NCBI GenBank assembly: GCA_028872975.1
Contig: JAGWNV010000103.1
Span: 1-8,220, forward strand
Reading direction: 5' to 3'
Source: Acidobacteriota bacterium
Lineage (GTDB): Bacteria > Actinomycetota > Acidimicrobiia > Acidimicrobiales > UBA8190
Length of the DNA stretch: 8,220 bases
Shown here: in pieces, positions 1 through 5,599 of the stretch
How the letters are laid out: every line of letters begins with the position of its first letter
How positions within the stretch are numbered: position 1 is the stretch's first letter
Program-made: the position numbers and the translations under genes
The notes under the pieces: model-generated
What the model saw: only the letters and a program-made list of their open reading frames with translations
Databases searched by the model: none
What the model was told of the DNA's origin: nothing

Positions 1-646
1 GGCCGCCGCCGAGCGGGGACGGCCCTCGAGGGTGGCGGTGCCCGCCGGCGCCAGGGCCACGGGGACCTCCGGGGCCGAGGAGGCCACGCCCGCAGCCGCC
101 CCGAGCCGGTCCGGGGCCGACCGGGCCGACACCGCCGGGGGCCGGGGCCGGTCCGCCGGGCGGGGACAGCCCGAGCAGCCCGCCACCCCCGAACGACCGT
201 CGGCCCCCGAGGGGGGCAGGGGACGCCCCGAGGGCAGCGGCGCCCCGCCTGCCGCCGTCCTCGACGAGGGGGACATGACCGCCGAGGAGCTGGCGTCGGC
301 GAGCGGCTGCCCGCCAGTGGTGCTCCAGGGTCTCGAGTCCTTCGGGCTGCTCGAGAGCCGCCAGGTGGGAGGCGTGGCCTACTTCGGGGAGGAGGCCCTC
401 GCCGTCGCCCGTCTGGCCGCCGGCTTCGCTTCCTTCGGCGTGGAGCCCCGGCACCTGCGGCTGCACAAGCACGCCGTGGAGCGCGAGGCGGGGTTCATCG
501 GGCAGGTCGTCCTGCCTTTGCTCAAGCAGCGCAATCCCGAATCCCGCCAGCGGGCCCACGCCGCCGTGGCCGAGCTCTCCCGGCTGGGCCAGGACCTGCG
601 GGCCGTGCTCCTGCAGCGAGCCCTGCGCGACCAACTGGGCGGGTGA
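1..646 (+). CDS. MerR-family transcriptional regulator, FtsR-like, C-terminal part (5' end outside window)
   Basis: The reading frame is open from base 2 to the TGA at 644-646, so the gene begins upstream; the GTG at 32 is probably internal. About 75-90 residues rich in Ala, Pro, Gly, Arg and Glu (to about base 270) form a low-complexity, probably disordered linker. From about base 275 a folded module follows: a second winged-HTH-like segment (TAEELASASGCPP, then GLESFGLLES), a YFGEEALAVARLAAGFASFG helix, an EPRHLR motif, and a final helix with REAGFIGQVVLPLLKQRNPE. That pattern fits the C-terminal half of actinobacterial MerR regulators of the FtsR/Rv1828 type, which lie beside a BFN gene and regulate cell-division genes such as ftsZ in corynebacteria (family knowledge). 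The N-terminal MerR DNA-binding domain should be just left of the window. The stop overlaps the next gene's GTG, implying translational coupling with hpt. The MerR family call is good; the FtsR role is inferred. Confidence 0.75.
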   Translation, partial: AAAERGRPSRVAVPAGARATGTSGAEEATPAAAPSRSGADRADTAGGRGRSAGRGQPEQPATPERPSAPEGGRGRPEGSGAPPAAVLDEGDMTAEELASASGCPPVVLQGLESFGLLESRQVGGVAYFGEEALAVARLAAGFASFGVEPRHLRLHKHAVEREAGFIGQVVLPLLKQRNPESRQRAHAAVAELSRLGQDLRAVLLQRALRDQLGG

Positions 647-1209
647 CCCCGAGCGGCTCGGTCCGCCTGGTCCACAGCGCCGACGACCTCCGGGCCGCCG
701 CCGGGCGGCTGGGCCGGGAGCTCTCCGAGGCATATCCGCACGGCCTGCTCCTCGTGGCCGTCCTGAAGGGCAGCACCTTCTTCCTCGCCGACCTCGTCCG
801 CCGGCTGTCGGTGCCCTGCGAGGTGGACTTCCTCGGGATCTCCGCCTACGCCGAGGGGACGGGCCGGGTCCGGATCACGAAGGACCTGGACTTCGACGTC
901 CACGGGCGCGACGTGGTGCTCGTGGAGGACGTGGTGGACACGGGGCTCACCTGCACCTACGTGCTCGGCGAGCTGCGGTCCCGGGGACCGGCCTCGCTGG
1001 AGGTCTGCACCCTCTTCGACCGGCGGTCCCGGCGCATCGTGCCGGTGCCCGTTCGCTTCTGCGGGTTCGGCGTCACCGACGACCTCCTCGTCGGCTACGG
1101 CCTCGACGTGGCGGGCCGCTACCGGAACCTCCCGTTCGTGGCGGCGGCCGACGGGGGGCTGCTCCGGGCCGACCCCGATGCGTATGTGGAGAACCTCTAC
1201 GGGCGGTAA
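643..1209 (+). CDS. hpt: Hypoxanthine phosphoribosyltransferase
   Basis: This 188-residue type I phosphoribosyltransferase salvages purines, converting hypoxanthine (often guanine too) plus PRPP to IMP or GMP in the cytosol. The motifs seen are LKGS (residues 41-44, pyrophosphate contact), VDFLGISAY (61-69, start of the mobile catalytic loop), RITKDLD (77-83), the PRPP signature VVLVEDVVDTG (91-101) with the acidic pair E95/D96 and D99, and the C-terminal block LLVGYGLD (148-155) followed by RYRNLP (159-164), which carries base-binding residues. Length is normal for the family. The start is a GTG overlapping the upstream TGA (GTGA), which fixes it and suggests coupling. The mobile loop between SAY and RITKDLD looks about three residues shorter than in E. 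coli Hpt (alignment from memory). Its stop is TAA, the only TAA among the genes here, and it lies inside a probable -10 element of the next gene. Confidence 0.93.
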   Translation: MTPSGSVRLVHSADDLRAAAGRLGRELSEAYPHGLLLVAVLKGSTFFLADLVRRLSVPCEVDFLGISAYAEGTGRVRITKDLDFDVHGRDVVLVEDVVDTGLTCTYVLGELRSRGPASLEVCTLFDRRSRRIVPVPVRFCGFGVTDDLLVGYGLDVAGRYRNLPFVAAADGGLLRADPDAYVENLYGR

Positions 1210-1212
1210 GTT
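1207..1212 (+). promoter_or_regulatory. Probable -10 hexamer (TAAGTT) for a leaderless BFN transcript
   Basis: TAAGTT fits the TAnnnT pattern of actinobacterial -10 boxes and ends six bases before the ATG at 1219. That would place the transcript start at or next to the start codon. Its first three bases are the hpt stop codon TAA. No TTGACA-like -35 is seen, which is common in actinobacteria. Inferred from position and pattern only. Confidence 0.4.
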
Positions 1213-1218
1213 GCAGGC

Positions 1219-1722
1219 ATGGTCGAAGTCCGGCTGAGTGCCGTGCGTGTGGACCTGCAGTCCAACACGCCGGTCCTGCTGCTCACCGAGACCGAGGGCC
1301 TCGGCCGCACCCTCCCCATCTTCATCGGCGCGCCGGAGGCGACGGCCATCGCCTTCGCCATCCAGGGCGTCGCCACCCCCCGGCCCATGACCCACGACCT
1401 CCTGCGCGACGTGGTGGGGGCGCTCGGCGCCGAGCTCGAACGCGTCGTCATCACCGAGCTCCGGGCGGCCACGTACTACGCCGAGCTCCACCTGCGGAGG
1501 GGCACCGGTGTGCTCACCGTCTCCAGCCGTCCCTCGGACGCCGTGGCCCTCGCCGTGCGCACCGAGAGCCCGCTGTTCGTCTCCGACGAGCTCATGGACG
1601 CCGAGGGCATCCTCCTGCCCTCCGACGAGGACGATGACGGGGAGTCGGCGACCCCCGACGAGCTCGTGGGGGAGTTCCGGCAGTTCCTCGACACGATCAA
1701 GCCGGAGGACTTCAGCTCCTGA
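1219..1722 (+). CDS. Bifunctional nuclease (BFN/DUF151) family protein
   Basis: This 167-residue protein is a clear member of the BFN/DUF151 family. The domain runs from residue 1 to about 130: an N-terminal strand with RVDLQSNTPVLLLTE (10-24), LPIFIGAPEATAIAFAIQG (32-50), PRPMTHDLL (54-62), and the signature RPSDAVALAVR (104-114) followed by PLFVSDELM. The tail (about 135-167) has an acidic stretch (DEDDD) and a short helical end. Plant members were named for combined DNase/RNase activity and bacterial members adopt a distinctive trimeric fold, but the cellular role in actinobacteria is not settled. The ATG lies 9 nt after the hpt stop. No convincing Shine-Dalgarno is present, and the TAAGTT hexamer 6 nt upstream suggests a leaderless start. 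Placement beside an FtsR-like regulator is a recurring actinobacterial arrangement; here hpt lies between the two. Confidence 0.9.
   Translation: MVEVRLSAVRVDLQSNTPVLLLTETEGLGRTLPIFIGAPEATAIAFAIQGVATPRPMTHDLLRDVVGALGAELERVVITELRAATYYAELHLRRGTGVLTVSSRPSDAVALAVRTESPLFVSDELMDAEGILLPSDEDDDGESATPDELVGEFRQFLDTIKPEDFSS
1704..1721 (+). promoter_or_regulatory. GGAGG and CTG in a CTGA stop overlap: candidate start site of the DUF4232 lipoprotein
   Basis: GGAGG at 1704-1708 lies 10 nt before CTG at 1719-1721, and the CTG overlaps the BFN stop TGA (1720-1722) as CTGA, the same geometry as the GTGA overlap at 643-646. From this CTG the frame adds a basic n-region with R-I-R-R and a hydrophobic stretch before the lipobox cysteine. 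No ATG, GTG or TTG was found in this frame between the in-frame TGA at 1635-1637 and the GTG at 1764. ATC at 1737 and CTG at 1758 are other non-standard candidates. Use of CTG is an inference. Confidence 0.35.
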
Positions 1723-1763
1723 CCGCGCCGGGGAGGATCCGAAGGGCGGGCGCCGGCCTGGCG

Positions 1764-2333
1764 GTGGCCGTCGCCGCCGCCTGCTCGTCGCCGGCCGACC
1801 ACGGCGCCACCACCACGACCCCGCCGACCTCGGGCGTGGCGTCGTCGACCTCCACGTCGGCGGCGGCGGGCGGGGCGCTGGCCCACTGTCAGCCGTCGGA
1901 CCTGGCCGGCACCCTCCTCGGGAGCCAAGGAGCGGCGGGGACGATCGAGATCACCATCGCCCTGCGCAACGCCACGGCGGCACCCTGCGCCCTGGAGGGG
2001 TACCCGGGGATGGCCCTCGTCGACGCCGCCGGCAACCAGCTGCCCTCCCGGGTGGTCCCGGGCGGCTCGCTGTCGTTCGACGACTTCGGAAAAGCGCCGG
2101 TCACTATCGGGCCGGGCCAGAGCGCCTACTTCAACGTCGGCTACTCCGACGTGCCGGCGGGCGGGGAGTCCTCCTGCCCCACCTCGGCGTCGCTGTGGGT
2201 CACCCCTCCCGACGACGTCACCCACCTCGTCGTCCCGGCCCGGCTGACGGTGTGCGACGGGGGGACGCTCACCACGTCGCCCCTCTTCGCCCAGGGCTCA
2301 CCCGAGACCCAGACGACGGCCCCGGCCGCCTGA
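1764..2333 (+). CDS. DUF4232 domain lipoprotein (true start probably upstream, near 1719)
   Basis: A secreted, probably lipid-anchored protein. The canonical ORF starts at GTG 1764, giving only six residues before the lipobox-like VAAAC, with Cys7 the expected lipidated residue. That is too short for a signal peptide, so translation probably begins further left; a CTG at 1719 or ATC at 1737 would supply an Arg-rich n-region and hydrophobic core. After the cysteine comes a Thr/Ser/Pro/Ala-rich linker (to about residue 38), then a DUF4232-type domain (about 41-170) with four cysteines (42, 75, 138, 164) placed as in the family: CxPSDL, APCALEGYPG, SSCPTS and LTVCDGG. These presumably form two disulfides outside the membrane. 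DUF4232 proteins are common in actinobacteria and their function is unknown. The stop is 5 nt from the convergent gene's stop. Family assignment is fairly sure, the start is not. Confidence 0.8.
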   Translation: MAVAAACSSPADHGATTTTPPTSGVASSTSTSAAAGGALAHCQPSDLAGTLLGSQGAAGTIEITIALRNATAAPCALEGYPGMALVDAAGNQLPSRVVPGGSLSFDDFGKAPVTIGPGQSAYFNVGYSDVPAGGESSCPTSASLWVTPPDDVTHLVVPARLTVCDGGTLTTSPLFAQGSPETQTTAPAA

Positions 2334-2343
2334 CGGCCTCAGG
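2329..2343. terminator. Small perfect hairpin spanning two convergent stop codons (possible bidirectional terminator)
   Basis: CCTGA-CGGCC-TCAGG is a perfect 5-bp inverted repeat with a 5-nt loop. The two arms carry the TGA of the DUF4232 gene and, on the other strand, the TGA of the MDR gene. After two mismatches three more pairs can form outside it. There is no T-tract on either side, so intrinsic termination is doubtful. Sequence symmetry is certain, function is a guess. Confidence 0.22.
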
Positions 2344-3367
2344 GCGCCACCCGCACCAGGACCCGGCCCCGCACCTTCCCGTCGAGGACGCGTCCGAGGG
2401 CCTCGCCCACGGCGCCGAGGGTCACCTCCTCGTCCACGAGCGCCTCGAGGTGGTCGGGGCGCAGGTCGCCCCCGAGCCGTGCCCAGACCTCGAGGCGCCG
2501 GGCCCGGGGGGTCCGGACCGAGTCCACGCCGAGCAGGGCGACCTGCCTGGTGATGAACGGGTAGACGGTGGTGGCCAGCTCGGCCCCGCCGGTGAGCCCG
2601 CTCGCCGCCACCGCCGCCCCGTAGCGCAGCGTCCGCAGCACCCGCCCGAGGGTGGCGCCCCCCACGCAGTCGACGGCGCCGGCCCACCGCTCGCCGCCGA
2701 GGACCCGGTCGGGGTCGTCCTCGAGGGCGTCGCGGCCCACCACCTCGGTGGCGCCCAGGCCCTCGAGCCAGGGCGCCTCGGCTCGCCGGCCGGTCGAGGC
2801 GACGACTTCGTAGCCCCGGCGGGCGAGAAGCGACACCGACAGCGAGCCCACCCCCCCGGCGGCACCCGTCACGAGCACGGGCCCCTGGTCGGGCGCCAGG
2901 CCGTGGCGCTCGAGCTCGTCGACCGACAGGGCGGCGGTGAAGCCGGCCGTGCCGACGATCATGGCCTGGCGCAGGTCGAGGCCGTCGGGGAGGGGGAGCA
3001 CCCAGTCGGCCGGGACACGGGCCAGGCCGGCGAAGCCGCCGTGACGGCCCACGCCGATGTCCCGGCCGTGGGCGAGGACCTCCGTGCCCGGGGCCAGGCC
3101 GGGGTCGGCCGAGGCGACGACGACGCCGGCGAGGTCCACGCCCGGCACGAGGGGGGAGACCCGGGCCACCCGGTTGCCGGCCCGGGTGACCATGCCGTCT
3201 TTGTAGTTGACCGCCGACCACCGGACGGCCACGAGGACCTCGCCCTCGGGGAGGTCCCCGACCCCGAGGTGCTCCATCCCGCTCGTGACCTCCGCCCCCC
3301 GGCGGCGCACCACGAAGGCGTCGAACCCCGCCGAAGAGTTCCCGGCGGCCCCGGCCGGCTCGTCCAT
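2339..3367 (-). CDS. acuI: MDR-family oxidoreductase, acryloyl-CoA reductase (AcuI/YhdH) type
   Basis: A 342-residue zinc-independent medium-chain dehydrogenase/reductase close in pattern to E. coli YhdH/AcuI, which reduces acryloyl-CoA to propionyl-CoA with NADPH. The N-terminal GroES-like part has RWSAVNYKDGM (49-59) and PLVPGVDLAGVV (72-83). KAMIIGTAGFTA of YhdH is matched by QAMIVGTAGFTA (134-145). The Rossmann part has the nucleotide-binding loop VTGAAGGVGS (166-175), STGRR (191-195) as the likely NADP phosphate site, AVDCVGG (231-237), YPFITRQVALLGVDSV (269-284), and a GRVLVRV end (334-340). No structural-zinc cysteine cluster is visible. I chose ATG 3367 because a TAGGGT -10-like hexamer lies 7 nt upstream and it still leaves about 13 extra residues relative to YhdH; the alternative ATG at 3400 would nearly meet the divergent gene. 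It could help detoxify acrylate or feed propionyl-CoA metabolism; the exact substrate is inferred. Confidence 0.88.
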   Translation of the reverse strand: MDEPAGAAGNSSAGFDAFVVRRRGAEVTSGMEHLGVGDLPEGEVLVAVRWSAVNYKDGMVTRAGNRVARVSPLVPGVDLAGVVVASADPGLAPGTEVLAHGRDIGVGRHGGFAGLARVPADWVLPLPDGLDLRQAMIVGTAGFTAALSVDELERHGLAPDQGPVLVTGAAGGVGSLSVSLLARRGYEVVASTGRRAEAPWLEGLGATEVVGRDALEDDPDRVLGGERWAGAVDCVGGATLGRVLRTLRYGAAVAASGLTGGAELATTVYPFITRQVALLGVDSVRTPRARRLEVWARLGGDLRPDHLEALVDEEVTLGAVGEALGRVLDGKVRGRVLVRVAP

Positions 3368-3374
3368 GGGCGCC

Positions 3375-3380
3375 ACCCTA
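3375..3380 (-). promoter_or_regulatory. Probable -10 hexamer (TAGGGT) for the MDR gene
   Basis: On the minus strand TAGGGT fits TAnnnT and ends 7 nt before the ATG at 3367, as expected for a leaderless or nearly leaderless transcript. The same bases also include AGGG, which could act as a weak ribosome-binding site, so the two readings compete. Confidence 0.35.
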
Positions 3381-3394
3381 CGGGCACCTCCGCC

Positions 3395-3400
3395 TAACAT
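3395..3400 (+). promoter_or_regulatory. Probable -10 hexamer (TAACAT) for the GT87-like membrane protein
   Basis: TAACAT fits TAnnnT and ends 8 nt before ATG 3409. GGAGGG at 3401-3406 lies between them and could serve as a Shine-Dalgarno if transcription starts further left. The 41-bp gap between the divergent start codons must hold both promoters. Confidence 0.35.
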
Positions 3401-3408
3401 GGAGGGCC

Positions 3409-4785
3409 ATGGCCCTCGCTGCCGGCGTGCGGGCTGGGGCGGTCCGGGTGGTCACCTCCTGGGAGCCCGAGGAGCGCGACGCGGTCCTCTACGCCGCCTC
3501 CGGCCTCTTCGCCGTCGTCACGGCCGAGACCTCCACCATCACCCTGTACCGCCAGTGGGCCGAGCTGGCCCTCGGCCCCTACGTCTTCGCCGCCCTCGTC
3601 TCGGCGCTCCTGGCCCGCCGCGCCCGGCACCGGCCCCGGCCCGGCGCCGACGCCGGAGGCTGGCACTGGACCACCCCCCGGATGCTCCTGTTCCTCCTCG
3701 TGCTCCTCGGCGCCACCCTCATGCCCCTCTCGCTCGAGGTGCTCTGGCGGGGCGACGCCCCGGGCACGAGCCACGTCCAGCCCGAGGTGTCGGTGGTGGA
3801 GGCCTCCGGCGCCCGGGTGGCCCACGGCCTCGACCCCTACCAGAACGTGGACGGGTCCCACCGGCGGATCACGGTCCCCGCCGGGCAGCCCGCCTACGAC
3901 GCCTACAACCCCTACCTGCCGCTCATGTCGGTCTTCGGCCTGGCCCGCAGCACCCGCGCCCCGGCCCGCCTCACCGACGCCCGGGTCGCCTTCTCGCTCA
4001 TCACCATCCTCGTGGTGGTGGCCGCCCTGGCCCTCTGCCGGGGTCCCACCGGACCGCGCCTGCTCGCCCTCCAGAGCATGACCGTGCTCCCCACCGCCGC
4101 GCTCCCCCTGGCCACCGGCGGCGACGACCTCCCCGTGGCGGCGCTGCTCCTGCTCGGCCTCGTGCTCCTCCAACGCCGACGACCCGTGCTCGGGGGACTC
4201 GCCTTCGGCGTGGCGGCGTCCATGAAGATCACGGCCTGGCCCCTGGCGGTCCTGGCGCCGCTCGCCGCCCGTGACGCCGGAGGCCGCCACGGCCGGCGGC
4301 CCGCCCTCGCCGTCGTCGCCGCCATGGCGGCGGTGTTCGTCCCGGTGGTGGTCCCCTCGGCCCTCGCCAACGTGCCCGCCTTCGTCGACAACGTGGTCCG
4401 GTTCCCCCTCGGCCTGGCCGGGATCCGGTCGCCGGCGGCCACGCCGCTGTTCGGCCACGTCGTCGTCTCCACCTTCCCCGGCGTCCACCGACTCTTCCCG
4501 ATCCTCGTGGCCGGGGCCGGCCTCCTCGTCCTCGCCCTCGTCCTCCTCCGCCGTCCCCCCCGCACGCCGGCGGCCCTGGCCCGGCTCCTCGGCTGGGCCT
4601 TCACCGTGGCCATCCTCCTGGCCCCGGCCACCCGCATCGGCTACTTCCTGTACCCGATCGACCTCTTCGTCTGGGCCTGGCTGCTGCGCAGCGAGGACGG
4701 CGACGCCCTGCCCGCCGCCTCGGGCGCCACGCCGGGGGGCGCCGCCGAGGACGGCCGGGAGCCGGCGCTGGCCGGCCGCCGCTGA
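3409..4785 (+). CDS. Polytopic membrane protein, DUF2029/GT87 glycosyltransferase-like
   Basis: A 458-residue protein with about nine or ten hydrophobic segments: roughly 26-38 (weak), 51-69, 92-112, 193-210, 218-236, 241-254, 260-287, 299-320, 363-380 and 391-427. A long loop (about 113-190), probably outside the cell, holds the best family hallmark: EASGARVAHGLDPYQ (131-145) followed by YDAYNPYLPL (163-172). This resembles the G-x-D-P-Y and Y-x-Y-P-P-L pattern of DUF2029/GT87 GT-C-fold polyprenyl-phosphate-mannose-type transferases. GLAFGVAASMKITAWPLAVL (263-282) matches the family's conserved 'G-L-x-K-x-x-P' helix region. The C-terminus (about 430-458) is a polar Ala/Gly-rich tail. If the fold is right, it would add a sugar from a lipid donor to an extracytoplasmic glycan or lipid; the substrate cannot be told. 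The ATG follows GGAGGG and a TAACAT hexamer. The stop TGA directly abuts the stop of the convergent gene. Confidence 0.7.
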   Translation: MALAAGVRAGAVRVVTSWEPEERDAVLYAASGLFAVVTAETSTITLYRQWAELALGPYVFAALVSALLARRARHRPRPGADAGGWHWTTPRMLLFLLVLLGATLMPLSLEVLWRGDAPGTSHVQPEVSVVEASGARVAHGLDPYQNVDGSHRRITVPAGQPAYDAYNPYLPLMSVFGLARSTRAPARLTDARVAFSLITILVVVAALALCRGPTGPRLLALQSMTVLPTAALPLATGGDDLPVAALLLLGLVLLQRRRPVLGGLAFGVAASMKITAWPLAVLAPLAARDAGGRHGRRPALAVVAAMAAVFVPVVVPSALANVPAFVDNVVRFPLGLAGIRSPAATPLFGHVVVSTFPGVHRLFPILVAGAGLLVLALVLLRRPPRTPAALARLLGWAFTVAILLAPATRIGYFLYPIDLFVWAWLLRSEDGDALPAASGATPGGAAEDGREPALAGRR

Positions 4786-5502
4786 CTACTGGTCGGAGAC
4801 GGCGAAGAGCCGCAGCGCGGCCGGGGTGACGCCCGTCGCCGGCGCCGTGATGCCGGGGACGGCGGAGCGGAAGGCGGTGGGGGAGAGCGTCTCGCCGACC
4901 TCCCACTCGTAGCCGTCGCTGCCGGGGTGCTGGGCGATGAGCCGGTAGCCGCCTCCGGAGGTGGCGCCGGCGCTGAGCACGTGCCACCTGCCGGCGGCGA
5001 GCTCGGCGCGGAAGAAGGTGATGGCCTCCTGCTCCGGCGTGGGCAGCTCCAGCGCCACGGTGGCGTCGAAGAGCCCGAGCCCCCGCTGGACGCCGCTCCC
5101 GGGCACGTAGCGGGTGCCGGCCGGCACCACCAGGGCGGCGAGGACGTCGGCGGGGGGCTCCCCGGCGGTGACGACGGCGCCGAGGACGTCGCCGGCGGGC
5201 TCGGGGACGAGCCCCCCCGTCCCGGGGACGGCGGTGGCGGCGCTGGGCCGGGGGGGTGGTGAGGAGGGGCTCCCGCTCAACAGGTCGGCCAGGAACCCGG
5301 TGAGGAACACGGCGAAGACGACGGCGAAGACGACGAGGGCCGGCTTGGCCGAGGGCCCCGGGGGCCGGGTGGGGACGTGGGCGGCAGCGCTGTCGCCGTC
5401 GCCGCCGCCGTGGCCGTTGGCCTGCGGACCACCCCCGGTCATGGGAAGGGGGACGTCGGAGGCGCGGTGGGGGGGACTGGCCATGGGCAACCCGGCCGCC
5501 AC
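4786..5502 (-). CDS. Single-pass membrane protein of unknown function
   Basis: I do not recognise a named family. From GTG 5502 the product is 238 residues: a polar N-terminus rich in Gly, Pro, His and Ala (1-52), one transmembrane helix (about 54-76, ALVVFAVVFAVFLTGFLADL), a Pro/Ser linker, then a soluble, probably extracytoplasmic domain (about 108-238). That domain contains VLAALVVPAGTRYV (120-133), a segment with TPEQEAITFFRAELAAGRWHV (155-175), GGGYRLIAQHPGSDGYEWEV (183-202) and a final LRLFAVSD. The TFFRAEL...GW-like pattern recalls small actinobacterial anchored proteins with a folded domain of unknown role. The start is unsure: GTG 5502, ATG 5484 and ATG 5442 are all possible and none has a good Shine-Dalgarno. 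A TACACT hexamer at 5523-5528 favours one of the first two. A 12-bp tandem duplication lies in the membrane helix. The gene converges on, and touches, the GT87-like gene. Confidence 0.7.
   Translation of the reverse strand: MAAGLPMASPPHRASDVPLPMTGGGPQANGHGGGDGDSAAAHVPTRPPGPSAKPALVVFAVVFAVFLTGFLADLLSGSPSSPPPRPSAATAVPGTGGLVPEPAGDVLGAVVTAGEPPADVLAALVVPAGTRYVPGSGVQRGLGLFDATVALELPTPEQEAITFFRAELAAGRWHVLSAGATSGGGYRLIAQHPGSDGYEWEVGETLSPTAFRSAVPGITAPATGVTPAALRLFAVSDQ
5309..5332. repeat. Perfect 12-bp tandem duplication inside a membrane-helix codon run
   Basis: ACGGCGAAGACG occurs twice head to tail (5309-5320 and 5321-5332) in the minus-strand membrane protein gene. On the coding strand it gives the repeated residues V-F-A-V, V-F-A-V in the transmembrane helix. 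It is in frame, so it lengthens the helix by four residues, about one turn. Confidence 0.8.
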
Positions 5503-5599
5503 CGCCGGCGGCGGCCTCGGCGAGTGTAGCGGCGGGGTCGATGGGCGCCCCCTCGCGCCCGAGCCGGCGGGCCGGCGCCCCCGCCTCCGAGCCGGTGGG
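5503..5599. other. Intergenic gap between thiD and the membrane protein gene
   Basis: A 97-nt stretch between the thiD stop and the start of the downstream minus-strand gene. On the minus strand TACACT (5523-5528) fits TAnnnT and could be a -10 box about 20 nt before GTG 5502. A short GCCGG-CGGG-CCGGC stem (5563-5576) lies just past thiD but lacks a T-tract. No gene is seen here. The promoter reading is weak. Confidence 0.3.

Noticed and set aside
379..1491. A 370-codon minus-strand frame opposite the MerR, hpt and BFN genes
   Set aside because: It mirrors real codons of hpt and BFN and has no recognisable motif.
1508..3397. A 629-codon plus-strand open frame across the BFN, DUF4232 and MDR genes
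   Set aside because: Its translation is low-complexity Arg/Pro/Gly/His-rich and it overlaps three genes with clear family motifs. Long shadow frames are expected in very GC-rich DNA.
5469..5475. Run of seven G as a possible phase-variation tract
   Set aside because: Seven G in such GC-rich DNA is not exceptional, and it is unclear whether it even lies within the translated part of the gene.
5563..5576. GCCGG-CGGG-CCGGC as a thiD terminator
   Set aside because: Only a 5-bp stem, no T-tract, and such GC palindromes are common by chance here.
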